Positions 33,526 through 44,856 are shown, counted from the first letter of the stretch. The stretch: DNA of 64,000 nt from Microglena sp. YARC (GCA_022414725.1 CM039462.1:42868060-42932059), one strand, 5' to 3'. Made by a program: numbers and translations. The notes: generated from the sequence alone by a model not told the origin.

Positions 33526-35760
33526 CACCATACATTACATTACATTACATTACATGTTAAAGTCTACTTGACACCGCGAGGGTGTATGAGACTCTGTGCT
33601 TTAAACAAAAAGAAAAAGCACCCACAAAGCAAAAAACCCCATTACATCAGGGGTGTGTCGAGGACAAACAAACCAAACTCCCAACCACCGTTTTGGTGGC
33701 GTAGGTATTAAACCCCTTAGAGCCGGACCCAGATCTCAACCACTTACAGTGGCGGAGGTAAGAAGCTAACAAATGAGAAGTCACAAGAAGAAGAAAAAAA
33801 GGGATGATAAATTACGGTGCACTAAGCAATCCAGGGCTTCCTGTCTTGCTCTTCTACAAGTAGAAAGATAGTCGGCTAGGTTGCTCCAAAAAGACTTAGT
33901 GCCATTTCCATTCATAAAGGTTCTGAATGTGGAATCGCAGAATTCCACATTCCATACGGTTAAGTTGGTATCCTCATGGACATGCCTATAAATATCTGTA
34001 AACAGCTTCTGGTAGCGGAGGCGAATATCATTATAAAAAGGGCACTCAAACATATGCATTTCATCCTCAGGTTTTTGGAACCCACACATTTGACAGTGTC
34101 TCATTGAGCGAGGGATGTGTGCTCTATCCACCACCCTCATTCTTTCTGTGTTCAGCCAATGGGAACCCATTCTAAACTGTGCTATAGAACGAATCTGATC
34201 CTGCTTATGTAAGGCGGATGTAAAGGGAATCAAGCCATTCTCATCATTGCTGTTGGCTGCGAACCATTTTTGGTATCGGAGGCGTTTAAAGCCAACCCTT
34301 CTCACATCAGGATGTCTCTAACTGCATTGGTGTCACTTGGGTACTTAAACCTCCATGACTCAAAAACTTCAGACATAATACCTTCGACATCGACAGCCTC
34401 CAAAATGTTGATGTTTTTACTGGATCCTAGCTTGTGGAGAGCACAACGCAAGTCATGAACCCAGCCAGTGTTGGAGTCAAAAGATTCCTCAAGAGCCATT
34501 CTAATGAGATCCTCAGGTTCTTTATGTATGGTCTTGTTCCAGAAGCGCAAAGCTTGTTTAAGCCAAGCAAAACACAACGGGGTTCTACCCAGCTCTTCCA
34601 TGATAATATTAGATGTAGTAGATTGGCAAACACCCAACATTTGTTTAAGTATACCTCTATGCCATTTCTCACAAGCATGGTCATTTGAGATAAGTGTGTT
34701 GTTCAGAATAGAAGGAGCCCACACCTCACAGCCAAAATTCAGGATAGGTTGTACAAGAGAATCAAACAGGTGGGTGAGAATATCAATATTGTATATCTCC
34801 ATAGTATGGCATCGCCTACGGAGCATGTGGTGTGCCTTTTGGGCCTTAGTGAGCATCCTAGAAAAAAGCAGCTTTTGCACGATTGCTTGAGTCACCATCC
34901 ACAAAGAGGGATCCCAAGTAGATAAAAGATAACTTTGTAGAAAGTTGTGCTCCATCATAGACAAATTTGTAATCAGGATCCATGCGGGCCTCATCACAGA
35001 ATTGCTTGTTGAAAACGACAATCTCAGTTTTCTTTATATTCACAGCCATCTTAGTAGCCTCACAGAAATCTCTCAGACAGTCAAGCATCGCTTGCATATC
35101 TGCCGGGGATTCTGCCATTATAGCTAGGTCATCAGCATAAAGTAACAGTTGCAGAATCTTTCCCCTAAGCTCAGCCCCTACATTTGGGAGCTTGGATTGG
35201 AGGAACGATTCAATTCTATCAATGAACAGACCGAATAGGAGTGGGGATAGGGGGTCTCCTTGTTTAACTCCTACAAGGGATGGAAAGGAGGATCCAATGT
35301 CCCCATGTAGGCGAACTTGGAAAACAACATGAATATACATGGACTTCAGAATACTGAGATAGGGGTCCTTGACTCCTAGCCTTGCTAAGCAATCCCATAG
35401 CAAGTCTCTGTTGACCCAATCATAAGCCTTCTTGAAATCAACAAAAGCCACAAAGAGTGGTTTTTTCTTTTCTCTATATTTATCTACAATATGGTTAAGA
35501 ATGAATGATGCATCTGCAGTACCCCTACCACTTCTAAATCCATATTGGCCAGCGGCTCTGAGGTTGAATTCTTCTGACCAATCATCTAGTCTACGTAGCA
35601 TGCAAAGGGAGAAGATCTTTCCTATGGAGTTGCTCACCGCAAGACCTCGATAGTTGTCCTTGTCATACACACTGCCTTTGGATTTGGGTACGGGTACCAA
35701 GGCAGCATACGTGGGTTGGATCGGTTTGTTACATGTTTTTTCAGCCTATCTAGGCTGCTC
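33526..35760 (-). mobile_element. 5'-truncated LINE (non-LTR retrotransposon)
   Basis: On the minus strand the element enters within the reverse-transcriptase domain near 35700 and ends in a (TAATG)n tail (plus-strand ATTAC repeats at 33533-33555). It holds 3' UTR of about 230 bp after the coding part. The 5' truncation with a simple-repeat tail is typical of LINE insertion. The upstream endonuclease domain and 5' UTR are missing. The exact 5' boundary and any target-site duplication were not resolved. Confidence 0.8.
33781..35700 (-). pseudogene. LINE ORF2 fragment: reverse transcriptase and C-terminal zinc knuckle
   Basis: Read right to left: YRGLAVSNSIGKIFSLCML and QYGFRSGRGTADASF (RT finger motifs), VAFVDFKKAYDWVNR (first catalytic Asp), GVKQGDPLSPLLF, then LLLYADDLAIMAES, the YADD active site. 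The region after RT has a thumb and a C-terminal CxxC-H-C knuckle (CQMCGFQKPEDEMHMFEC), stopping at 33781. Two frameshifts break it: one extra T in a T run at about 34860 and one missing base near 34303. Apart from these the frame is open, so the insertion is recent or the shifts are sequence errors. RT motifs are intact but the endonuclease is absent, so it is not autonomous. Confidence 0.85.
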
Positions 35761-35769
35761 ACCATAGAA

Positions 35770-37340
35770 ACCACCAACTTGTCACAGCACCTGCACATTC
35801 GACATTTCACAGTGGAGGCCTGAGGACAAGGTCGGGATTAAGGGACTATGCTCCAAGATGTCCTGCCAACGTGGATCTCGGACTTAACATCCAGGATTGT
35901 CCAGAACGCTGCGGTGTGCAGTGCAGTATTTGTATGCGTGTATTTGCGTCGCAGACGCAGATTTCGGAGGGTCCGTTCGGTCCGTTGCATCTCAGACTAA
36001 AGGGTCTGGGCAGAGACCTGGGTCTGGGTGTGTCGCAGACACAGATTTTGAAGCTTGAGTAGGGCCAGATTTGGTAAATCGTTTTGGCATGTCACTTGGT
36101 CGGGGCTACTGCTATGGCCTGGGCGCGGTTATGCATTCACACTTCATCCCTGCTACAGAACGTCATTCATTTCGCCAACAATTCGGGTGTGGGTGATGCC
36201 TCGTGCCTTGGAGATCCCGTTGGAGGAGTCATGATGACTCGACACGATCAGCACATCAGCACGGAGACTCAAATCAGGGGTTCAAATTCGCATAAGGGAA
36301 GAATAACTAGCAATCTGGTATCAACGCATCAGTTTCATAAGTAGCAGATAAACATATTCTCTCCTGGGTAGACCATTGCCAACGATAGCCGGGGGGGGGG
36401 GGGGGGGGGGGGGGGGGCTTGGGGGTTTTAAGCTCCGTTTGAAATTCGTTATGGATAGCAGAACTTCCAACCCCTCTGGTCCCCTGGTAACCCCTCTGGC
36501 CTCTGGTCGCGAAACGATTAGCGCCTGTAACTCTTATCGCGAAACTATTAGCGCCTGTAACTCTCGTCATAACCGCTGATGCCCAACGACCAACTCCTGC
36601 GCCAGCGAAACCATGGCGGCCTACCCGGGTGCTCCATCGGCTGAAGACATTGGTGTGGTCCTCGCAGAAATTAAGTTAGAAATATGACGAGCATCTGCAA
36701 GAAAAATCAATCACTAATACCAGCCATTTTCAAACGCAGCTTCAACCCCCCTGCCATCCTGCCACGCGCTGCCACGCGCTGCGAGAGTATCTGATTTGCC
36801 AAGGTGTGCAAGAAAGGAAGGAAGCTGTCCGCTGGCTGTCCGCATCATTGATTGGGCAGATATTTTCAAAGTTCCGAGATTGCGAGTATTTCCCCCTTGC
36901 TCCCCACTTCTCAAGCGCCTGCGCCTGGAGCTAGCCGGCAAATAAATGTGACGAGGTGGCGGTACACGACCTATGAGCTGGCACGTCGGTCACTCCTTCT
37001 GAACTGCCGATGCGGCGAACAGCCGACGGCGGGCCATGATATCACTTTGGTCCACACCTCTTCCCCGGCATTGGTCGGTTTGTTTTTATAGATCTTGAAA
37101 TACGGATGTACACAAACTGGCAGTCGAAGCTAATACATCACGTGCGCGCAGAGAAGGCCTAATCGCATCCGTTTTGAGTATCACCACCGATCTATTTCGA
37201 TTTTTGTTCCCGACGTGGAGCTGATGCTAGCCTGAAAATCTCTAGCCTGGAATTTCTACCACACCATCATGTCCAAGAGAATGGCATCTTTCATGGAATG
37301 ATGCCCCTGTCGATACCCGCCCTGATTCCTAGTAACAGAT
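35770..37340. other. Intergenic, with poly(G) at 36392-36418
   Basis: It contains a local repeat of GTCGCAGACGCAGATTT-type words (35945-36055) and a duplicated GCGAAACTATTAGCGCCTGT (36500-36560). A poly(G) run of 27 lies at 36392. No gene was recognised. The right end is presumably the promoter of the SPX gene; no TATA box stands out. Confidence 0.5.
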
Positions 37341-37344
37341 ACGA

Positions 37345-37531
37345 ATGAGTCGACGGAAAAAGAATAGAAGTTCTTCCGTTCGCCAAGTTAATAGAAATAA
37401 TCATCCTATAAATCCTTGCTCGACTAACTCACCTGCGAAGTCCTCTTTCTCTTGGGCTGTTGGAGACTCTCAAGAGCCTGCACCCACATTCGTCAAGGCT
37501 ATCAAGCGCCGGCCTAACGTCAAGAGTCCTG
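37345..37531 (+). CDS. Candidate upstream coding exon of the SPX gene (N-terminal extension)
   Basis: An open exon starts at ATG 37345 (MSRRKKNRSSSVRQVNR) and runs to a good donor (CCTGGTAAGT) in phase 1. A good acceptor (CACCTTCTGTAG, ending at 37978) continues in matching phase 2 with no stop into the SPX start at 38071. If translated, it adds about 93 residues: basic, serine-rich and probably unstructured. Because SPX domains normally begin at the chain's own N-terminus, the extension may instead be 5' UTR, or give a second, differently targeted isoform. Confidence 0.4.
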
Positions 37532-38070
37532 GTAAGTCACTGCCTCGTAGCTTGTCTCGTTCCTGATGCAAGGTGTCTTCGCGTCTATATTTCGTCTTCC
37601 CTTTTCTCCCCAAAGTATCTGCGAGCTCCTAAGATATGAACACTCCTCGCGCGCTTTATTTATTCCTGCTGTTCCCCTGCGTCATCTATGCCTTCATCCA
37701 GCATTAGGGTCACTTCATCTGCTGGTCTGATTCGAAAAGGTTAATATGAGTTCGCCTTCCTCAGCTCCTTGCATATCTTTACTGCGCTGCTCTCCACTAG
37801 GCTCTATCATATCTCTTCAGAAACCGCTATCGTTATGAAATAATACCTCTCCATTTTGTAGCCCTAGCCCAACCAGTCTGACCAGGGTCTCCTCACCTGC
37901 CACATGGCCTTCCCCCTTACACGCCATATAAGCTATTGAATACTTTGTTGCCCTTCCTCTTCTTTCCACCTTCTGTAGCTTGTGCATCGGGTGCGCCACG
38001 ATCTGGACCCTTCCACCAGCCTTGTGCTGAAGGTAGCTCGGCTGTTCCCCCCCGCGAATCTTGCTCCACC

Positions 38071-41000
38071 ATGCGCTTTGGCAAGAGACTAGCTGCTGAA
38101 GCCTCGCGGAAGTGGGCGGGGCAATACGTCGACTACAAGGCCATCAAGAAGTCAATCAAAGATGACGTCGGCAATGAAGGTATGTTCGGATGGGCAAGAA
38201 TTGTGCTATCTATCTTTCGAAGAATTTTCTTTATACCACATCCCCATTCCCTTATCGCTGGTTGTGTCCCCTCATCGTTTCTGCAGATGCTTCGGGCGCG
38301 TGCTTTCAGAAGGTACTTCTGGCGGAGTTGCGTAAAGTATCTGCTTTCTACTCCCTCAAGGCTGCCGAGCTGGAGGTGAGTCTCATGAGCAGCTGATTGC
38401 GAAGCTTGCGCCTTTGTTCATCTTCTACAATTGTGTGACCATAGAGAATCTAATGTCACGCGTGGCGTTCCACATTCCCTTGCAGACAAGTCTCCCAAGC
38501 ACCGAGGATCGAATCCAGCTGGCTGCACTGCGCGCAGAGATCCAGGAGCTGATCAAATACGTGGCCTTGAACTATGTAGCCGTGGTGAAGTCGATCAAGA
38601 AGCGCAACAGGCATCTGCGGGTGAGTGCATGACGTGGGCTTTGTGTGCAGCTGTACATCATGATTGGAGATGATAATGACAGCGATGATATTTATAGTGG
38701 AGGTGATGCAGGTTATAATCGTCGTGGTGGTGGTGATGAAGAAGAAGATGATGATAATGGGGATAATTTATGATGATAACTGCTGAAGATGATCTATCAT
38801 ATCGCCTGAGATTTCTGACCCAACCAAACTCAAGAAGACACCCTCTGACTGTTTTTCATAATATCATTGCTTCAGGAGAATTTTGGCTCAGCTGTGAACA
38901 CTTCCCTCCATGCCTTGGACCTGCTCAGCGACGAGGTCTTCTTCATATCCCCTAGGCTGGCCACCCTATCCACACAGGCCGAGGTGATGATGCGGCAGAT
39001 GGCTACCTTCATCCCTGGAGGAACTGCATCTGCTGCCTCGGATTCCACCATCTCAGCCCAGCTCCTGGAGGAGTATCAGTGCCCCATTTGCCTGGACACT
39101 CTGCACAACCCGGTGGTCCTCACCTGTGCCCATCGCTTCTGCTGGGGCTGTCTGGTCGCACATACAGCCTCTGCCCGCAACGCCAAGCTGACTCAATCCT
39201 CCTCCAAGGAATTGCAGCATTCTCCCACCTCCTACCGACTGCTGGAGCAGATCGCTTCCCATGAGGAGGACACCCAATTCTACAAATGCCCCGTCTGCCG
39301 CAAACCCCAGGTGGTTGACATGGAAAACCTCCAAGTCGACCTCAACCTAACCAACTTTGTTGAAGGCCTGAAGGCGGTAAGTGTCAAGGAGCAAGCGCAG
39401 TCGTGGGGTATTATTCCCCCTGCTGCCCCGGCCCACGTGGGTAAACTCAGTGTGCTCCTAGACCTGGACGGCACTCTAGTCAGCAGCTTCACCCCCCGAA
39501 GGGCTCCCAGGCTGCCGTCCTACGTACGCTCTCACCTGGTGGGTGTCGGCAGCAAGCTCAACCCACAGGGAGTGTTGGTTGTCGAGCGCCCCCTCCTGAC
39601 CGAGTTCTTGGAAGAGTTGAGCAGCTTTGCAGAGGTCATTGTCTTCACTGCAGGCCTCGAGGACTATGCCAAGGGCATTATTGACGCCATCGACCCTATG
39701 AACAGATTCTTCACCCACCGCATTTACAGGGAGGGTACCCTAAAGACTGAGCAGTACCAGTGTGTGAAGGATATGGGGCGGGTCAACCGCAAGCTTGAGC
39801 GTACAGTCCTTGTGGATGACACTCCTCTGGCTTTTTTGCACCAGCCAGACAACGGAATCCCGGTCCTAGGTTTTCGAGGCGATCCTGATGATCATCTCCT
39901 GATGGAAGCTGTCCTGCCGCTGCTTCAGGTAATTTAATCTCTCTCTCTCCCTGTCTGTCTGTCTGTCTGTGCCTGTCTCTCTGCCTGCCTGTCTGCCTGC
40001 CGTCCTGTCTCACTGCCTGCCTGCCTGCCCCCCCCCCCCCGCCCCTCACCCCACCGAGCATCTATCATCGCTGGTCTGATTCCACCCCGTTCCTCTTTCC
40101 CTCTTTCCTTCCAGGCCTTGGTTCCAGAATCAGATGTGCGCCATGTCTTAAAACGCCGCTTCAACATGTGCTCGTGGTTCAAGCAGCACAGCCTGCCCAT
40201 TGACAAGATCATAGCTGATGCTGCTGATGCTGCTATTAAGGAGAAGACCATGAAAACCGCCCTAGGGCTGCCTTGCACTCCAACTGCGGCAGCTGATCCA
40301 GTACAGTCAGCCTCTCCAACAACACTTGCCCCTGCGGGAGCGCCCCCCGCCCCATCAGTGGTCGTGCCTGTTGCTCAGCCTACCAAGGACTTGCTCCTCC
40401 TCACCAGCTTCGACACAACGCTGATGGACTGCAGCTCAGGTGAGCGGGTGGTAGAGGAGCTAGCTCCGGAGCTGCTACCTGCCCTGATCGGCACCTCCGA
40501 CTCTGACCTGCTACCTGTGATGAATAACCTCCTGGGTGAGCTGCAACGCCGGGGTGTGTCCCGTGACCAGCTGCTCTCTACCCTGCAGGGCATTGGGGCC
40601 TCGGGTCTCCTCTCTGGTGCCCTGGACGTGCTGAAGCTAGCAGCCGCCAAACATGTGGATGTCAAAGTACTGTCTCGGTGCAACAGCGTGTTCATTCACC
40701 ATGTGTTGGCAGGTGCCAAGGCCTCGAGCTTGGTGGGTGAGGTCATCGCTCTCCCTGCCTCCTTCGAGCGAGTGGAGGCTGTCGTCGCTCCCCCAGGCGA
40801 GGCGGTATTAAGCCTAGGGGCCAATGAGCAGCGTGCCGCTGAGTACAAGCTTGTGATCCAGCAGAGGCCGTCATTAGGGTCTGGTCCTGCCTCTGCCACT
40901 GGCACTTTAGACTCCCCCGCTGCGGCTGCTGGGCCCCGCGCCTGCCGCTTCTGTCCCGGCGGCATCTGCAAGGGGGCGGAGGTCCTCTCCCTCCGCCAGC

Positions 41001-41230
41001 AGGGCAAGTACAAAAGCATTGCGTTTGTTGGAGACTGTGTCAGCGACATCTGTGCGGCCCTGAGCTTGTCAGCTAGCGACGTGGTCCTGGCCAGATCGGG
41101 TCACCCCCTGGCTGAGTACCTTGCCAAAGCGCAAGCTGAGTGTGCTGATGTCCAGAAGCCTCTAGCCACTGTCCAGTGTTGGTCGTCAATGGAAGAGTTG
41201 GAGGAGGCTTTGGAAAAGCTTACTGTCTAA
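38071..41230 (+). CDS. SPX-RING protein with an FCP1-like HAD phosphatase and a second, PHOSPHO-like HAD domain
   Basis: Five exons join without a shift (38071-38179, 38287-38375, 38486-38620, 38876-39928, 40115-41230) into 833 residues. Residues 1 to about 130 form an SPX domain (MRFGKRLAAEASRKW, then YKAIKKSI and NYVAVVKSIKKRNRHLR), which binds inositol pyrophosphates as a phosphate signal. Residues 180-252 form a C3HC4 RING (CPICLD, CAHRFCWGC, CPVC), as in NLA-type E3 ligases of plant phosphate transport. Residues 300-462 are an FCP1/SCP-type HAD domain with nucleophile motif LLDLDGTLVSS (D307, D309) and VLVDDTP. Residues 550-833 resemble the PHOSPHO1/PECP1/PS2 family (CRFCPGGICKG, GDCVSD, terminal WSSMEELEEAL), but motif I reads TSFDTTL, so the first Asp is Ser560. 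The likely role is phosphate-responsive ubiquitination and dephosphorylation; substrates are unknown. Confidence 0.88.
39945..40035 (+). repeat. Pyrimidine (CTGT/CTGC)n tract in the last intron
   Basis: CTGTCTGTCTGTCTGTGCCTG and CTGCCTGCCTG repeats plus a poly(C) run lie between exons 4 and 5 of the SPX gene. No exon-edge copy is seen in any intron of this gene, unlike its neighbours. Confidence 0.8.
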
Positions 41231-41289
41231 TGCCGGGCCTGCCCCCTTGCACCATCCCCTCCTGGAACCATGCGTAAACCATAGCTTAA

Positions 41290-41473
41290 CTTTTCCGCTA
41301 TGAGCAGCAGCTTCTAGGCAGCCCCCTGAGCCAGTCACTGGGCTGAGCCCTAAGAGTTCAATGGTTTCCAAAAGATGATTCTGTAAGCTTTCAGATGCCC
41401 TACGTTGCTACAGGTTTGGCAGAGTAGCAAGCCATGTGAGCTGCCTCGAAGCTGCTGTTGGTAGCTGAAAAGA
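41290..41473 (+). mobile_element. MITE family M, copy 1
   Basis: The element starts CTTTTCCGCTATGAGCAGCA, GCTTCTAGGCAGC and ends GAGCTGCCTCGAAGCTGCTG, TTGGTAGCTGAAAAG, making terminal inverted repeats of about 35-40 bp around about 110 bp of internal sequence with GAGCCAGTCACTGGGCTGAG. No coding capacity. It lies 60 bp after the SPX stop, probably in the 3' UTR. Confidence 0.8.
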
Positions 41474-42047
41474 ACACGGGTTTTATGCGAGAGGTGGGGG
41501 CAGCCCCCTATCCTCCATTACCACCTTTGCTTACCATTACCTTGGCTTCTAGTGAGGAGTGGTTATACAGTGACCCGCCACCTAAGGCGGTGAGCAGCCA
41601 GGCTGCTGGCTGGAGCCATGTAACCAAGTTCAAGATGTGGTGTCAGCCCTCGTACAGAGTATGACGCCCACCAGGTGTACTCACCCCCGTCTGCCTGTGG
41701 CTGCTGCACTGTGGCTACTGCTAGGCTTGTACCTTTAGTCTCTCTATCCCGCATGCTTTGTTTTGAGTGGTTTGTGATTCGAAACTGGTAGTGGTGTAGG
41801 CATTGGCCAGTCATATTAAACTACTTAGCACTTTAGGGGGTTGTGTTGGTAGTAATTGGCATTTATGACTTCATAAAGGTCATATTGTTATATAATGTAC
41901 CAACCCCAATACCCCCGTACCCTAACCTTTAGTCCTACTGCCCTTCTACCAACCTTCTCTCTACACTGACCTATTGACCAGCTTGTGACCTCTCACTTTT
42001 GACACACCAGGACCTATCTTGGTATTTATCAGGGGGGTATTTATCAG

Positions 42048-42300
42048 GTGACTGTAGCTACTTAGCCTATTGGGGCCTGACCCACTTGGCAGATCAATTC
42101 TGCCTTTCTAAGTTTTCTGGGCTTCTAGGCTGCCGGCCTGTTTCTTTTATATAAGTTCATTGCATGTGCAATGGACTCCCCTTATCAGTTCAGTGTAGCT
42201 ACGTAGTCAGTTGGGGCCTAGTCCACTCGGCAGAGCTTGCTTTCCTAGCCTTTTTAGGCTTCTTGGCTGTCGGCCTTTTCCTTTTGTACAAGTTCATCAA
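42048..42300 (+). repeat. Tandem duplication of about 138 bp
   Basis: Two copies share GTAGCTAC, TTGGGGCCTGACCCACTTGG, GGCAGA, CTTTCTAAGTTTTCTGGGCT and TATATAAGTTCAT with about 80% identity. Confidence 0.75.
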
Positions 42301-42315
42301 TTGTAGACCATAGCC

Positions 42316-42505
42316 TTTCTTTTTGGCTACCGGCGGCAGCTTCTGGTTAGCTCCCCTGGCTTGCTACGCAGCCAAACCTAGAGCAACGCAGTGCATCTGG
42401 GAGCTGACGCAATTAGTTATCCAGTACTTCTGAAATCTTGGGGCTCTGCTCAGTGGCTGGCCCAGGGATCTGCCCAGAAGCTGCTGCTGTAGCTGGAAAG
42501 GAAAA
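42316..42505 (+). mobile_element. MITE family M, copy 2
   Basis: Termini GGCTACCGGCGGCAGCTTCT and GCCCAGAAGCTGCTGCTGTA, GCTGGAAAGGAAAA face each other. The interior is more diverged than in copies 8 and 9. Confidence 0.7.
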
Positions 42506-42509
42506 CTGT

Positions 42510-43080
42510 GGCATGGACTTGATAATGAATCATTGATTCAGTATGTCTAATGTGGACTGGGGACTGACTCTGGTACACAGCGTGAAAGACAAAGTTTAGA
42601 TACATTAAATGTGTGCTCCAAGATTATGTGCATGGCTTCACCATGCTGAGTACACATGGCTTCTTCCAGTTAGTTTTTATTTTCTAGAAGAAGACACCAG
42701 GTGCAAGTGTGTGTGATAGGCTGGGGAATGTCCACTTTTGATCCACATGATTAACAGAAAGTTAATCCGAAAGTGCCCAGGATTTTTTGGGGGATTTTTT
42801 CACTTTCATTTTTTCTACAGATTTCAGCGATGGATCGTCGTAGGTCACTAGCCATAGCTTTGCCACTCATTGGTGTCTGATGCACGCTAGGCATGGGAGC
42901 CGCGGAGCCTACCAAATCATTTTTCGAAGAAGAGAGTCCCCAATTGAAAATGGTGAACTGATGAGCACATCATAATCGGCAAGAGTTTGAGAAGTCGAGT
43001 GAACGCGGATTCTACGGGTCAAGGGTTTTCAGGAAGTGGAAAAATAAAAGATTCGTAGGGTATTGCAAACACTTCAGTTG
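42510..43080. other. No gene recognised
   Basis: AT-leaning unique sequence between MITE copies. No open frame, repeat or RNA motif stands out. Confidence 0.5.
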
Positions 43081-43089
43081 ATCCCAGCT

Positions 43090-43462
43090 ATGTATTTTCT
43101 TTTCCGCTACGCGCTGCACTGTGGACTAGTTTCTTTTCCGCTACCCGCTGCACTGTGGACTAGTTTCTTTTCCGCTACGCACTGCACTGTGGACTAGTTT
43201 CTTTTACGCTACGCGCTGCACTGTGGACTAGTTTCTTTTCCGCTACGAGCTGCACTGTGGACTAGTTTCTTTTACGCTATGCGCTGCACTGTGGACTAGT
43301 TTCTTTTACGCTACGCGCTGCACCGTGGACTAGTTTCTCTTCCGCTACGCGCTGTGGTCTAGTTTCTTTTCCGCTACGTGCTGCACTGTGGACTAGTTTC
43401 TTTTACGCTACGCGCTGCACTGTGGACTAGTTTCTTTTCCGCTACGCGCTGTGGACTAGTTT
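43090..43462 (+). repeat. 34-bp tandem array grown from a MITE end, about 11 copies
   Basis: The unit is TTTCTTTTCCGCTACGCGCT, then GCACTGTGGACTAG. The first 20 bases are the terminal sequence of MITE copy 3, which follows immediately; the last 14 are apparently flanking sequence. Some copies lack GCACT. The array runs right up to the element boundary. Confidence 0.85.
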
Positions 43463-43669
43463 CTTTTGCGCTACGCGCTGCAGCTTGTAGGCAGGGTGGG
43501 TGGGGCAACTCTCTGAGCCAGTCACTGGGCTAACCCTCAAGATTTCAACTGTACTTCAAAGATTTCAAAAATGAAGTTGTTAGCTTTCAGGTGCACTACG
43601 TTGTTACAGGTTTGACTGGGTAGCAAGTCATGGGAGCTGCCTAGAAGCTGCTGCTGGTTTAGGAGAAGG
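43461..43669 (+). mobile_element. MITE family M, copy 3
   Basis: Starts TTTGCGCTACGCGCTGCAGC and ends GAGCTGCCTAGAAGCTGCTG, then CTGGTTTAGGAG. The interior holds GAGCCAGTCACTGGGCTAAC and TTTGACTGGGTAGCAAGTCA. Its left edge abuts the 34-bp array. Confidence 0.75.
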
Positions 43670-44144
43670 AAATATATGGTCCTAGCTGCTTGCAGTTAGG
43701 CCTACGTTAAGGCTTGTAGCGCAAGTGCTACTTTACGTACCTTCATGTTTTGGGGGCGTTACGGTGGGGGAGCCTGTTGGATTTGTTTTTGTGGGCCAAA
43801 AAGCTACTAAGATCGTCCAAAAGCAAGAAGAGCGCCAACGTGCTACGTGAAGACGCTGGTTACTTTTCTTGGAAAAAAAACCTGCTGGCCCTATTGTACC
43901 ATACTGTACTTCATCTCCAGCATATGTACAGTATTTAACTGCATCCATGTGCATTCAGCCTCGTGCTTGTGCTACATGTTATAAGTGCCCAGCACTTCCC
44001 AGCACAAATGTTTATACTGTTATACACCCCCAAATAAATAAAGTTTGTATCAAGTAAGTTAAGTATGTGTGATGTGTCCCCACATATGCTGCGGGCTGAT
44101 TCGCACCGGTAGAACATGCTTCGCAGCTTGCCTGGCCTTGTTTC

Positions 44145-44325
44145 CTCCACTTCAACTTCTGGAATGCCCCGAGCACCCATCTGCCACGAGAAAAGGCAGA
44201 GATCCTCACCCCTTATGCTGCTGGAATGCCTCGTGCACCCACCTATCTCAAGGAAAGGCAGGGACCTTTGCCCCTTATGCTGCTGGAATGCCCGGTACAC
44301 CCATCAGACATAAGGGAAGGCAGAC
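44145..44325 (+). repeat. Tandem repeat of about 64 bp, 3 copies
   Basis: TGCTGGAATGCC, GCACCCA, AAGGCAG and CCCCTTATGC recur three times (about 44157, 44219 and 44281). Confidence 0.75.
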
Positions 44326-44411
44326 TGTTAAGTTTTTAGATTGGGGGCTGCATTATTGTCCACCCCTCAGTTTTGAAGACGTTCATACCTGTATACTGTC
44401 TCAACACGCGT

Positions 44412-44592
44412 CCTTGTTTAGGCTACTTGTAGAAGCTTCCAAACAGTTCCATTAGCCAGCCACTGGGGCAAGTCCCTAGCTTTCAGCTGCATGTGAATGC
44501 CGGTCATGTTAGCTTGACGACTCTTTGGGTAGCTTCTGGTTAGGCCCAAGGACAGAGAAAGGGAGCTGTCTAGAAGCTGCTATGAGTATAAA
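44412..44592 (+). mobile_element. MITE family M, copy 4 (decayed)
   Basis: TTAGGCTACTTGTAGAAGCTT at the left and GGAGCTGTCTAGAAGCTGCT at the right, with TTAGCCAGCCACTGGGGCAA inside. Confidence 0.65.
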
Positions 44593-44685
44593 TAAGGGGG
44601 CAGTGCATACCGTCTCAATCAGGCTGAACGATGCTAGCTGCATTTCGCAGCTTGATAGCCTTGCCTCTTGTGCTTGTTGCCAGTG

Positions 44686-44856
44686 TTTTTCTTTTCAGCT
44701 ACAAGCAGCAGCTTCTAGGCTGACTGGCTGTCAAGCTAAAGTTAACGCACCCTAGTGTGTCTGGAAGCTGGCATGATCTCCTGCCCAGAACTGCCAAAAT
44801 CTTGGGTCGTAGCTCAACGGCTGGCTCGGGGAGCTGCCTAGAAGCTACTGCCCATA
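44686..44856 (+). mobile_element. MITE family M, copy 5
   Basis: Starts CTTTTCAGCTACAAGCAGCA, GCTTCTAGGCTG and ends GGGAGCTGCCTAGAAGCTAC. Confidence 0.75.
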
